Below, one piece after another: positions 17,011-25,399 of a DNA stretch of 64,000 nt (within the stretch, counting starts at the first letter, position 1; every line of letters begins with the position of its first letter). The DNA lies in assembly GCF_037137075.1 (NCBI RefSeq), contig NZ_JBBBNV010000011.1, forward strand, positions 85,951 to 149,950, given 5' to 3'. Both the position numbers and the translations under genes were made by a program. The notes below the pieces were generated by a model, which saw only the letters and a program-made list of their open reading frames with translations, did no database searches and was not told where the DNA came from. The DNA comes from JBBBNV01 sp037137075 (lineage in GTDB: Bacteria; Bacillota; Bacilli; Paenibacillales; NBRC-103111).

Positions 17011-17880
17011 TTATTTAAATTCAGCAACCAGCTTTTCGAAGTCAGCCTGCGACAGCTCGAGGCTTTGTTTCGCCAGGCCTTCTTCTTTGAAGCCGGGTAC
17101 CATGGACTCGTACGATTGCTTTTCTTTATTTTGATAGATGATACCGGTAAGCATGCTGTTATGCTCCATCAGCTTGGTCATCGCCATTACTTTGTCGGAC
17201 GGATCATAGCCTTCGATTTCATCCAAATCTACGATGTTTTCTTTGAACCACTCGTAGGTGTTCGTTTTGTTGAAGGTTACACATGGGCTGAACACGTTAA
17301 TCAGCGAGAAGCCTTTGTGCTTCATGCCTTCTTCGATAATTGTCGTCATTTGCTTCAGGTTGGACGAGAACGTTTGGGCAACGAAGGTTGCTCCAACCGC
17401 AAGCGCCATCTCCAGAGGAGCAATCGCCGATTCAATCGAGCCTTGCGGAGAATATTTGTTATTGATGAAGCCCTGCGCACTGCGCGGGGAGTTTTGACCT
17501 TTGGTCAAGCCGTAGATTTGGTTATCCATAACGATGTAGGTCACATCAATGTTACGGCGAATCGCATGGACAGTATGTCCCATCCCGATTGCGAATCCGT
17601 CGCCGTCACCGCCGGAAGCGATAACCGTCAGCTCGCGGTTAGCCATCTTGAGGCCTTGCGCGATTGGCAGCGAACGGCCGTGAATGCCGTGGAACCCGTA
17701 GCAGTTAATATAACCGGAAATACGTCCGGAGCAGCCGATACCAGAAACAATTGCAAGATCGTGAGGCTCTAGGCCTACGTTTGCCGCGGAGCGCTGAATT
17801 GCAGCCTGAACAGCAAAGTCTCCACAGCCGGGGCACCAGTTCGGCTTTACGTTATTACGGAAATCTTTTAATGTTGCCAT
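17011..17880 (-). CDS. korB: 2-oxoacid:ferredoxin oxidoreductase, beta subunit
   Basis: The thiamine-diphosphate-binding subunit of a 2-oxoglutarate (or related 2-oxoacid):ferredoxin oxidoreductase. The 289-residue protein has NWCPGCGDFAV (cluster Cys pair) and the TPP motif SGGDGDGFAIGMGHTVHA. The loop MDNQIYGLTKGQNSPRS is typical of KorB. The ATG at 17880 follows AGGGGG by eight bases; an earlier in-frame start would overlap korA further. It overlaps the korA stop by 13 bases, so the two are co-translated. Confidence 0.92.
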   Translation of the reverse strand: MATLKDFRNNVKPNWCPGCGDFAVQAAIQRSAANVGLEPHDLAIVSGIGCSGRISGYINCYGFHGIHGRSLPIAQGLKMANRELTVIASGGDGDGFAIGMGHTVHAIRRNIDVTYIVMDNQIYGLTKGQNSPRSAQGFINNKYSPQGSIESAIAPLEMALAVGATFVAQTFSSNLKQMTTIIEEGMKHKGFSLINVFSPCVTFNKTNTYEWFKENIVDLDEIEGYDPSDKVMAMTKLMEHNSMLTGIIYQNKEKQSYESMVPGFKEEGLAKQSLELSQADFEKLVAEFK

Positions 17881-19616
17881 GCAAATAACCCCCTGCAATG
17901 TGTAGTGATTTCAGCCGGCAAGAACGGCGTTCCGTCATATTTCAGCATGCTTTCAACTTTATCGGCATAGCCTGCATACAGTTTAATCAGTGATGCCAGT
18001 TGTGCTGTAGCGTTGTTCTCGACAACAACTACTTTTTTAGCTTTTTCCAAGTGCGGCTGCAAATCTTCAACCGGCAGCGGGAAAATTTGACGAACCGTAA
18101 TATGGTTTGTTTTGATGCCTTCGGCAGCCAGACGTGCACGCGCTTCGTCAATTGTACCGCCGGTGGAGCTCATACCGATAACGAGGATATCCGGGTTCTC
18201 GTTCGGAGCATCCACATGAATCGCATCGGTAATACGCAGATTTTTCAATTTGCCCAAACGTTTGTCCATCATTTTCTTCCGGTTTACCGGGCTCTCCGAT
18301 GGGCGTCCGTCTTCACCGTGCTCAACGCCGGTTACGTGGTGCAAGCCGTGCTTCATGCCCGGGATGACACGAGGCGAGATACCGGATTCATTCAGCTCAT
18401 AGCGCTTGAACATCGCGTTATCCGTCAGTTCCGGCAGCTCTCCCGTAACCAGAGCACCGCGGTCAATCTGGATTCGGTTGTAATCGAGCATCTCAGCCGT
18501 TTGCTTACCGAGGGAAAGCTGCAGGTCAGTCGCCACGATAACCGGAACCTGATATTGCTCGGCAAGGTTGAAGGCTTCAATCATGTCGTAGAAGCATTCT
18601 TCGACTGTGGATGGCGCGATAACGATTTTCGGAATTTCACCGTGTGTACCGTAAATCAGCGCGTTCAAGTCACTTTGCTCTTGCTTCGTCGGAAGACCTG
18701 TACTTGGTCCGCCCCGCTGTGTATCTACGATAACGACCGGAGTTTCTGTCATACCCGACAAGCCGATGGCTTCCATCATCAATGCAAGACCAGGGCCTGC
18801 GGAAGCGGTCATGGTACGCACGCCGCCATAGTTGCCGCCGATGGCCATAGTTACCGCTGCGATTTCGTCTTCCGTCTGAATAACCGCACCGCCGAATTTC
18901 GGCAGACGCTTAATCAGATACTCCATGACCTCGGAAGCAGGTGTAATCGGGTAGGCAGGCATGAATCTACAGCCCGCAGCAAGCGCGCCCAAGCCGATAG
19001 CGTCGTTACCGATCATGAACAGCTTTTGTTTGCCGTCAGCCGGTTCCATTTCGAATTCTTTCAGCGGTCCGCCAGCAAGCTCCAGAATGAACTGTGCGCC
19101 GCGGATAGTCGCTTCGATATTTTTATCAACAACCGCTTGACCCTTGCGGCTGAACTCTTCTTCAACAGCTTTATTCAGCAGCTCCTGCGGCAATCCCAGA
19201 AGCGCCCAGGAAGCGCCGGTAGCAACCATGTTTTTCATGAGGGAGGTACCGAGCTCTTCCGCAATTCCTGTAATCGGAACAGGGAACAGACGGGCATCCA
19301 CGCCTTCAGGCAGAACCGGATTGCATTTGGCGTCAGCCACAACAACGCCGCCTTTGCGAAGCTCGTGCACGTTCACGTCAATACTTTCCTGGTCAAAGCA
19401 AACCAGAATATCCAAATCATCCGAAATAGCCCGGATTGGCTTCGTGCTGATGCGAATTTTGTTGTTAGTATGTCCGCCTTTAATACGGGAAGAGAAATGA
19501 CGGTACCCGTACAGATAGTAGCCGAGACGCGTTAGTGCTGTGGAGAAAATCCGGTCAACACTCTCTACACCTTCCCCTTGCTGTCCACCGATCTTCCATG
19601 ACAATTGACTGATCAC
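17868..19616 (-). CDS. korA: 2-oxoacid:ferredoxin oxidoreductase, alpha subunit (gamma-alpha fusion)
   Basis: The 582-residue protein joins a gamma domain (residues 1-190, IGGQQGEGVES and the GYRHFSSRIKGGHTN motif) to the alpha/pyrimidine domain (AYPITPASEVMEYL, TASAGPGLALMMEAIGLSG). With KorB it oxidatively decarboxylates a 2-oxoacid and reduces ferredoxin, probably 2-oxoglutarate in central metabolism. The start is a GTG at 19616 behind AAGGAG. A near-consensus promoter lies 65 bases upstream. In B. subtilis the tdh-kbl genes occupy this slot between spoVS and miaB. Confidence 0.92.
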   Translation of the reverse strand: MISQLSWKIGGQQGEGVESVDRIFSTALTRLGYYLYGYRHFSSRIKGGHTNNKIRISTKPIRAISDDLDILVCFDQESIDVNVHELRKGGVVVADAKCNPVLPEGVDARLFPVPITGIAEELGTSLMKNMVATGASWALLGLPQELLNKAVEEEFSRKGQAVVDKNIEATIRGAQFILELAGGPLKEFEMEPADGKQKLFMIGNDAIGLGALAAGCRFMPAYPITPASEVMEYLIKRLPKFGGAVIQTEDEIAAVTMAIGGNYGGVRTMTASAGPGLALMMEAIGLSGMTETPVVIVDTQRGGPSTGLPTKQEQSDLNALIYGTHGEIPKIVIAPSTVEECFYDMIEAFNLAEQYQVPVIVATDLQLSLGKQTAEMLDYNRIQIDRGALVTGELPELTDNAMFKRYELNESGISPRVIPGMKHGLHHVTGVEHGEDGRPSESPVNRKKMMDKRLGKLKNLRITDAIHVDAPNENPDILVIGMSSTGGTIDEARARLAAEGIKTNHITVRQIFPLPVEDLQPHLEKAKKVVVVENNATAQLASLIKLYAGYADKVESMLKYDGTPFLPAEITTHCRGLFAWQH

Positions 19617-19680
19617 GAACGTCCACTCCTTATTTGCTGGTCAAGAGCACAATAAAAAAATTCTTTCACTCGTCACACAA

Positions 19681-19709
19681 ATTTTATGACTTCGGGTCGC
19701 AAATTGCAA
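19681..19709 (-). promoter_or_regulatory. Predicted SigA promoter of korAB
   Basis: Minus-strand TTGCAA, 17-base spacer, TAAAAT. Confidence 0.65.
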
Positions 19710-20112
19710 TAGTTTTTTCCTAAAATGAAAGATAGAACTTTTAGATTGAATTCATACGCCAATTCGATGAATCTGAACGGAAGCGTTCTTAAGAAACCGT
19801 TTCATTCCGGAAGGAGGCCGTGTGATGCAGCCTTACCCGGTTTTATCAGCCTTGGCGAGGGCTTGTACTGCCTGGATATAGCCGGAATCGACGACAAGTC
19901 TGCATCATACAGTATACCCAAATCATCGCATTCTTCTACCATTTCAGCCGGATAAGCATGACAATGCCTGAGACGGCAATCATGTTGCGCCGGATGCATG
20001 CCCCCACCGGGTCGAAACCGAGATTAGTAAAACCGTTTAGTAATAAAAAAATTTTTTCACTTTGCGATTCGATTCTGAAAATCGGTTTCATTGTATCCGT
20101 TTTCGGGCAAAT
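19710..20112. other. Gene-free region between spoVS and korA
   Basis: About 400 bases with no convincing gene on either strand. Short frames (plus 19725-19955, minus 19999-19802) lack ribosome sites and recognisable sequence. It may hold gene remnants or a long korA leader; I identified no RNA motif. Confidence 0.4.
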
Positions 20113-20141
20113 AAAAAAACCTGTCTACGTTGTAAACAGGC
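20113..20141 (-). terminator. Terminator of spoVS
   Basis: CCTGT-TAC pairs with GTA-ACAGG; seven Ts follow on the minus strand. Confidence 0.8.
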
Positions 20142-20176
20142 GTTTCAAAACAAGTCTATCCGATTCCGCAGCACGG

Positions 20177-20437
20177 TTAGCGCGGCTCCACGATTAATTT
20201 GATGGCCGTACGGTCTTCCCCATCAATGACAATGTCGGTAAAGGCCGGAATACATATCAAATCCACCCCGCTAGGCGCTACGAATCCTCTTGCGATGGCT
20301 ACCGCCTTGATTGCTTGGTTCAATGCACCGGCGCCAATGGCCTGGAGCTCAGCAGCGCCCCGCTCGCGCAATACACCGGCCAGCGCACCTGCGACGGAGT
20401 TTGGATTGGACTTTGCTGAAACTTTTAATACCTCCAT
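20177..20437 (-). CDS. spoVS: Stage V sporulation protein S
   Basis: SpoVS is a small conserved Alba-like regulator needed for passage beyond stage V and linked to septation control. The 86-residue protein (MEVLKVSAKSNPNSVAGALA) has the full family length. The ATG at 20437 is preceded by GGAGG; an extended upstream frame is not supported. A SigH-type promoter lies 45-75 bases upstream, in keeping with SigH control in B. subtilis. It follows ymdB as in Bacillus. Confidence 0.96.
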   Translation of the reverse strand: MEVLKVSAKSNPNSVAGALAGVLRERGAAELQAIGAGALNQAIKAVAIARGFVAPSGVDLICIPAFTDIVIDGEDRTAIKLIVEPR

Positions 20438-20482
20438 AATAGAACCTCCTCGGGTATGGTGGATTGATTCCAACACTACATC

Positions 20483-20512
20483 TTATTCTAGTAGCCCGAG
20501 GAAAATTCCTTC
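20483..20512 (-). promoter_or_regulatory. Predicted SigH promoter of spoVS
   Basis: Minus-strand GAAGGAATT (-35 type RnAGGAwWW), 12-base spacer, CTAGAATAA (-10 type RnnGAATww, one mismatch). SigH control of spoVS is known in B. subtilis; this site is inferred. Confidence 0.55.
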
Positions 20513-20569
20513 TTCCTTGTATAGAACTTTCAAAAAATTTAGACAACATGGTATAACACAGCTGCAGGC

Positions 20570-21373
20570 TTAATCAAAAATCACATCGTTCTCGTACATG
20601 CGCACGAGGGAAATATTTTGCGCACGTCCGGATTGCGGATTCAAATCGATGCAAACGCCGTGAAGCATCCATTTCCCTTCATCAGCAATAAAGCGGGACG
20701 GAAGCCCTGTCAAAAACCGCTTCAATACCGCAGCCCGCTCCATTCCGAGCACGCCTTCCCGGGAGCCGACCATGCCGACATCCGTGACATAAGCCGTACC
20801 TCTGGGGAGCACCTGCTCATCATGAGTCTGAACGTGTGTATGCGTGCCGACTACGGCGGAAACCCGCCCGTCCAAATACCAGCCCATCGCGATTTTCTCC
20901 GATGTGGCCTCAGCATGCATATCGACAAATATATATTTATACTTTTTGTTCAGCTCATCCAGAATATCATCCACCTTGCGGAACGGGCAATCCAGCGGAG
21001 GCAGGAACGTGCGGCCCTGCAAATTAATGAGCGCCACCTCCGCCGATCCCGCCTTTATCACCGTATACCCGAGGCCCGGCGTGCCCTCCGGGAAATTGGC
21101 CGGACGAATAAGCCGCGGCTCATCGTCGATAATATCAAATACTTCCTTATTGTCCCACGTATGGTTGCCAAGTGTAATGCCATGAACACCCTGGGCCAGC
21201 ATTTCTTTTACAATCGCGGGTGTAATCCCTTTTCCTCCGGCTGCATTTTCCCCGTTTACGATAATGACAGTCGGCTTATATTTGTCTTTTAGTATCGGCA
21301 AGCAATACTTTAGCGCTTTTCGCCCTACCGAACCAACAACATCCCCAATAAATAAAATACGAATACCGTTCAC
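20570..21373 (-). CDS. ymdB: YmdB-family metallophosphodiesterase
   Basis: YmdB hydrolyses 2',3'-cyclic nucleotides and in B. subtilis influences biofilm and motility gene choice. The 267-residue protein has the metal motifs FIGDVVGSVGRKAL, VNGENAAGGKG, GNHTWDNKE and the final VGTHTHVQTHDE. I chose the GTG at 21373; B. subtilis YmdB starts at the residues RILFIGDVV, so the true start may be a few codons later. Between it and rny lies a terminator, so read-through or a separate promoter is implied. Confidence 0.92.
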   Translation of the reverse strand: MNGIRILFIGDVVGSVGRKALKYCLPILKDKYKPTVIIVNGENAAGGKGITPAIVKEMLAQGVHGITLGNHTWDNKEVFDIIDDEPRLIRPANFPEGTPGLGYTVIKAGSAEVALINLQGRTFLPPLDCPFRKVDDILDELNKKYKYIFVDMHAEATSEKIAMGWYLDGRVSAVVGTHTHVQTHDEQVLPRGTAYVTDVGMVGSREGVLGMERAAVLKRFLTGLPSRFIADEGKWMLHGVCIDLNPQSGRAQNISLVRMYENDVIFD

Positions 21374-21484
21374 CGCCTTTTCTTCCCTGTTAAATTATGT
21401 AATGCACTCTGGTTCTTGCCATTGTTTATGCTTCATCTAACCTTGCAGGACAACAGCTAACCGCTGCCTGCGTGCCACAGATGC

Positions 21485-21513
21485 AAAAAAGTGGCCAAAG
21501 GCGGCCACTTTTT
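21485..21513 (-). terminator. Terminator of rny
   Basis: AAAAAGTGGCC pairs with GGCCACTTTTT around a six-base loop, with Ts following on the minus strand. Confidence 0.9.
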
Positions 21514-21524
21514 CGCTTCCGTAA

Positions 21525-23075
21525 CTATTTCGCGTATTCCACAGCCCGTGTTTCGCGGATGACCGTGACTTTGATATGCCCCGGATAATCCAGCTCACTC
21601 TCGATTTTCTTCGTGATGTCACGAGCCAGTCGGAATGCTTCGGTATCATCGATTTTTTCCGGTTGAACCATGACACGAACCTCGCGTCCGGCTTGAATCG
21701 CGTACGATTTCTCAACTCCGTCGAACGATTCCGTAATCTCCTCCAGCTTCTCCAGACGCTTGATGTACGTCTCAAGTGTTTCACGTCTGGCTCCAGGTCT
21801 GGCGGCGGATAACGCATCTGCAGCGCCAACGAGCATTGCGATGACCGAAGTCGCTTCACAGTCGCCATGGTGAGAAGCGATACTGTTAATCACCACTGGA
21901 TGTTCTTTGTACTTTTTGGCAATTTCTACGCCGATCTCCACATGCGAGCCTTCCACTTCATGGTCAAGAGCTTTGCCAATGTCATGCAGTAATCCGGCAC
22001 GCTTCGCCAACGTGACGTCTTCACCCAGTTCACCGGCCATAAGCCCTGTCAAGTAAGCGACCTCCATGGAATGCTTCAGCACGTTTTGCCCATAGCTTGT
22101 ACGGAATTTCAAACGCCCCAAAATCTTAATCAAATCCGGATGCAAGCCATGCACGCCTGTCTCAAAGGTAGCCTGCTCCCCGTATTCACGGATGCGCTCA
22201 TCGACTTCTTTGCGGGATTTCTCAACCATCTCTTCAATCCGCGCCGGGTGGATACGTCCGTCCGCCACCAGCTTCTCCAGCGAGGTACGGGCAATCTCAC
22301 GGCGAATCGGATCAAAGCCTGAGAGAATAACAGCTTCCGGCGTATCGTCGATAATCAGGTCGATACCCGTCAGTGTTTCCAGAGCGCGGATGTTACGCCC
22401 CTCGCGCCCGATAATCCGGCCCTTCATCTCTTCGTTCGGCAGCGAAACTACAGAAACCGTCGTTTCTGCAACATGGTCGGCAGCACAGCGCTGAATCGCG
22501 AGGGTAATAACCTCTCTTGCACGCTTGTCTGCTTCTTCCTTGGCCTGGTGCTCGATTTCCTTAATCATCTGCGCGGTTTCATGACGCACTTCCTGCTCCA
22601 CATTGGTCAGGATGATGTTCTTGGCCTCATCCATCGTCAATCCGGAAATGCGTTCCAGCTCGGTCACTTGCGCCCGATACAGCTGGTCAATTTGCTCTTG
22701 CGTTTCTTCAATCCGTTTCTCTTTGTTGGCGATCTGTTCCTCTTTTCGCTCTAGAGATTCTAATTTTTTATCCAGCGTTTCCTCTTTTTGCAACAATCGT
22801 CTCTCTTGTCGTCCGATTTCATTTCGACGCTCACGAATGTCTTTTTCAGCTTCGGTTCGCAGCTTATGGACTTCGTCTTTAGCTTCCACAACCGTTTCTT
22901 TTTTCAGCGCCTCTGCCTCTTTGCGGGCATGATCCACAATTTGCTGGGCAGCTTGTTCGGCACTGGAAATTTTCGCCTCTGCAAGAGATTTGCGAATAAA
23001 ATAACCAATCCCAAAGCCTGCAAGAAGACCACCAACAAGAGAAAGTGTAATCCAGATGAACGGCATCGAATTCAC
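21525..23075 (-). CDS. rny: Ribonuclease Y
   Basis: Membrane-anchored endoribonuclease that starts mRNA decay in Bacillales. The 516-residue protein has an N-terminal helix (ITLSLVGGLLAGFGIGYFI), a long coiled coil (about residues 30-190, Glu/Lys/Arg rich), a KH domain (EEMKGRIIGREGRNIRALE) and the HD domain with LLHDIGKALDHEVEGSH. All expected residues are present. A TTGACA promoter lies about 100 bases upstream. RicA, part of its regulatory complex, is encoded 7 kb to the left. Confidence 0.96.
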   Translation of the reverse strand: MNSMPFIWITLSLVGGLLAGFGIGYFIRKSLAEAKISSAEQAAQQIVDHARKEAEALKKETVVEAKDEVHKLRTEAEKDIRERRNEIGRQERRLLQKEETLDKKLESLERKEEQIANKEKRIEETQEQIDQLYRAQVTELERISGLTMDEAKNIILTNVEQEVRHETAQMIKEIEHQAKEEADKRAREVITLAIQRCAADHVAETTVSVVSLPNEEMKGRIIGREGRNIRALETLTGIDLIIDDTPEAVILSGFDPIRREIARTSLEKLVADGRIHPARIEEMVEKSRKEVDERIREYGEQATFETGVHGLHPDLIKILGRLKFRTSYGQNVLKHSMEVAYLTGLMAGELGEDVTLAKRAGLLHDIGKALDHEVEGSHVEIGVEIAKKYKEHPVVINSIASHHGDCEATSVIAMLVGAADALSAARPGARRETLETYIKRLEKLEEITESFDGVEKSYAIQAGREVRVMVQPEKIDDTEAFRLARDITKKIESELDYPGHIKVTVIRETRAVEYAK

Positions 23076-23176
23076 CTCCCTGTCAGTACTCCAAGGGAAA
23101 TCTCTTGGGACAATGCGGTTTTAACCCATTTCATTTTCAATTGGCGAATGAAAAGTATATAGAAATATACATGATT

Positions 23177-23206
23177 ATTTTATCTGTAAGAAAAGAAAAT
23201 TGTCAA
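23177..23206 (-). promoter_or_regulatory. Predicted SigA promoter of rny
   Basis: Minus-strand TTGACA, 18-base spacer, TAAAAT. The leader also contains a small CCAAG/CTTGG hairpin. Confidence 0.7.
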
Positions 23207-23217
23207 GCGAAACGCAA

Positions 23218-24429
23218 TTATTGCATGCCGCTGAGCGCTTCCAGCACCATCGCGGCGGCCCCTAAAGCCTGAGCCCCCTCCGACAGCAGGCCGCGGTTGA
23301 AGACGACTTTGTAGCTCGGGTAGTAGTACGTATGCTCAAGGGCTGTCTGAATCGCCGTATCATAAAACAGCTCATTGCTGGACACGAGCGGGCCGCCGAC
23401 AATAACCTGCTCGGGGTGCAGTGTATTGAGCAAATTGGCCAGCCCAATGCCGAAATATAAGCCGGCCTCGGTAAAAATATGCGTCGCCAGCGGATCATCC
23501 AGCCGAAGCGCCTCCAGCAGATGCGAGAAGCGGACCTCCTCCGGCCCCCCGGCCAATTCAAGAAGTATACTTTTCCTCCCGAGCTTGAGCGCGCTTTGAG
23601 CCTGCTGCTCCATTGCATATATCGAGACGTAGGATTCGAGACAGCCGAAGCTGTTTTGGCGGCCGCGATGAGCCACTCCTGTGGCCTGAACAATCATTTG
23701 ACCGATGGCCCCCTCCGTGTCCACCGCACCGTACACGATTTTGCCCCCGAACATAATGGAGGAACGAAGTCCTACACCGGCGCGCACGTACAGCAGGTTC
23801 TGGACATCCTGCAGCGACTGGGCCCAGCATTCCGCCAGAAGCGCCGTATTGGCTCCATTATCGAGGAGGACCGGAATCTGCAATTGCTGCCGGAAAAAAT
23901 CACAAATGGGCACGTTCCTCCAGCCCGATGCCGAGAAATAAAGGGGCTCCAGAATCATCCCGTTTTTACGATCAAGCGGGCCGACAGCACCGACGCCCAT
24001 CCCGATTAAAGAGGCCGCCGGTATAGACAGTTTATCCAAAAGCGCATGAATTTTTTCCGTCACACTTTTAAAAAACACTTGCGGGCTCATCTGTTCATCC
24101 ATCATCCATTCAACGGCATCCAGCGTGTTCATATGCATGTCGCATACGATTAGCCGGGAGCGAGAACGTGAAATATCCAGACCGAGCGCATAGCCGTACT
24201 GTGCGTTGGTCCGGTATAGTATGGGCCTTCTTCCGCCGGTCGACTCGCCATAACCGCATTCTTCAATCAAACGGTTCGCCTGCAGCTCGTCCAATATACG
24301 GGTCAAAGTACTGACTGTTAATCCGCTTAGCTCAATCAGCTCGATTTTGGATACAATGCCCCCCTTGCGGATAAAAGCATAAATTTGCTTGGCCTTGCCG
24401 CCGGGAATATGCAGATCCAGTTTATCCAT
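23218..24429 (-). CDS. ROK-family transcriptional regulator
   Basis: The 403-residue protein has an N-terminal winged helix (about residues 10-75, VSKIELIELSGLTVSTLTRIL) and a ROK sugar-kinase-like domain. The ROK signs are GLDISRSRSRLIV, GVGAVGPLDRKNG and LLDNGANTAL. The usual glycine-rich phosphate loop and the Cys-rich zinc motif (CGxxGCxE) are altered: GAVDTEGAIGQM and HRGRQNSFGCLESYVS keep only part. It is therefore probably a repressor without kinase activity, responding to a sugar. Its start overlaps the transporter stop by eight bases, so it is co-translated with that gene. A palindrome over the operon promoter is a candidate operator. Confidence 0.85.
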   Translation of the reverse strand: MDKLDLHIPGGKAKQIYAFIRKGGIVSKIELIELSGLTVSTLTRILDELQANRLIEECGYGESTGGRRPILYRTNAQYGYALGLDISRSRSRLIVCDMHMNTLDAVEWMMDEQMSPQVFFKSVTEKIHALLDKLSIPAASLIGMGVGAVGPLDRKNGMILEPLYFSASGWRNVPICDFFRQQLQIPVLLDNGANTALLAECWAQSLQDVQNLLYVRAGVGLRSSIMFGGKIVYGAVDTEGAIGQMIVQATGVAHRGRQNSFGCLESYVSIYAMEQQAQSALKLGRKSILLELAGGPEEVRFSHLLEALRLDDPLATHIFTEAGLYFGIGLANLLNTLHPEQVIVGGPLVSSNELFYDTAIQTALEHTYYYPSYKVVFNRGLLSEGAQALGAAAMVLEALSGMQ

Positions 24430-24964
24430 AAACAGCCGCCCCTATTAATCCTGAAATGAGTATCACCTGCAGCGGATGTGTCCGGAACCGGAGCATCGCC
24501 ACAAGTGAAGCCGCAAAAATGAGAAGCATGAGCACCGTGCGCCCCGTTAATGCTTCAAAAGTAATCATATTGTTGGACATGGCAAACCGGATGGCCGCGT
24601 AAACAATCATGCCCGTTATAATCGGACGCAGCCCGTAAAAGGCGGACTTGACCAATTTGTGATGATGCACCTTATAAAAAAACGCTGCCGCAAGCACGAC
24701 GATAAGCAGCGATGGAAGTATAATCCCGATGGTAGATATAATGGCGCCTAAGGTGCCTGCAGTATGATAACCGACAAAAATCGCGCTGTTGGTCGCAACC
24801 GGGCCAGGGGACATCCCCGCCACTGCGATGGCATCGGCGAATTGCTGCTCATTCATCCAGCCATGGTTGATCACCTCATGCTGAACCATCGGAATCATTG
24901 CATAGCCGCCGCCAAAGGATACAAGACCTATTTTAAAGAATGTGATAAATAATTGCCATAGCAT
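24422..24964 (-). CDS. Half-size chromate-type (CHR family) transporter
   Basis: The 180-residue protein is a single CHR domain: LFITFFKIGLVSFGGGYAMIPM at the start, then GMSPGPVATNSAIFVGY, with about six membrane helices. CHR proteins export chromate or act on other anions. Short CHR proteins usually occur as two adjacent genes; only one is present here. Its partner in the operon is a ROK regulator, which suggests a substrate other than chromate or an unusual rewiring. The ATG at 24964 follows AGGGGGA. Promoter and palindrome lie at 25016-25058. Confidence 0.85.
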   Translation of the reverse strand: MLWQLFITFFKIGLVSFGGGYAMIPMVQHEVINHGWMNEQQFADAIAVAGMSPGPVATNSAIFVGYHTAGTLGAIISTIGIILPSLLIVVLAAAFFYKVHHHKLVKSAFYGLRPIITGMIVYAAIRFAMSNNMITFEALTGRTVLMLLIFAASLVAMLRFRTHPLQVILISGLIGAAVYG

Positions 24965-25015
24965 ACTTGGTTCCCCCTGCTGTCCCGTCTCCGAACGAAG
25001 TTGTTGTTGTGGTTT

Positions 25016-25058
25016 ATTATACCTTACTTTTTCTCATTTCGGAATAAACGTTTGTTCC
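25016..25058 (-). promoter_or_regulatory. Promoter with overlapping palindrome (candidate ROK operator)
   Basis: Minus-strand TTCCGA (25044-25039), 17-base spacer, TATAAT (25021-25016). An 18-base palindrome, GGAATAAACGTTTGTTCC at 25041-25058, has one mismatched pair and overlaps the -35. This placement fits a repressor; binding by the ROK protein is inferred. Confidence 0.5.
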
Positions 25059-25362
25059 ATTCGGTAATTCCAAGCGGAATAGAAGGGATTTGGTCGCCAT
25101 TACAGGGCATTTTCTCATTCTTTTTCGATAACTTACAACCACAACGGATTTAAGTTGCAATGGAACTTGTTATTTCCTCTTGATTCTTTTTTCAGTCTGG
25201 AGAAACCGGAATCTGGCGGATCGTATGAGGCAACTAAGAGCCGAGAAGCGCCGTGGCAGCAGGATTTTATCATCCATTCGAGGCTTTGCCTTGAGTCAAA
25301 TGCGATGAAAACATGAACGAAGCCGTCCGTTTTGAGCGGGAGAGCCGCTGCTTTGTGAAGCA
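25059..25362. other. Gene-free region between recX and the CHR/ROK operon
   Basis: About 300 bases. A minus frame (25381-25133) starts inside the recX terminator and has no recognisable sequence; I do not consider it a gene. No RNA motif identified. Confidence 0.4.
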
Positions 25363-25397
25363 TAAAAAAACCTGCTCCCACTCTACATGGAAACAGG
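25363..25397 (-). terminator. Terminator of recX
   Basis: CCTGTTTCC pairs with GGGAGCAGG with one unpaired base; seven Ts follow on the minus strand, immediately after the recX stop. Confidence 0.8.
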
Positions 25398-25399
25398 CC

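Noticed and set aside
18000..19535. 511-residue plus-strand frame opposite korA
   Set aside because: Antisense shadow of a clear gene; composition follows reverse-complement codon bias.
25133..25381. 82-residue minus-strand frame
   Set aside because: Begins inside the recX terminator; no recognisable sequence.
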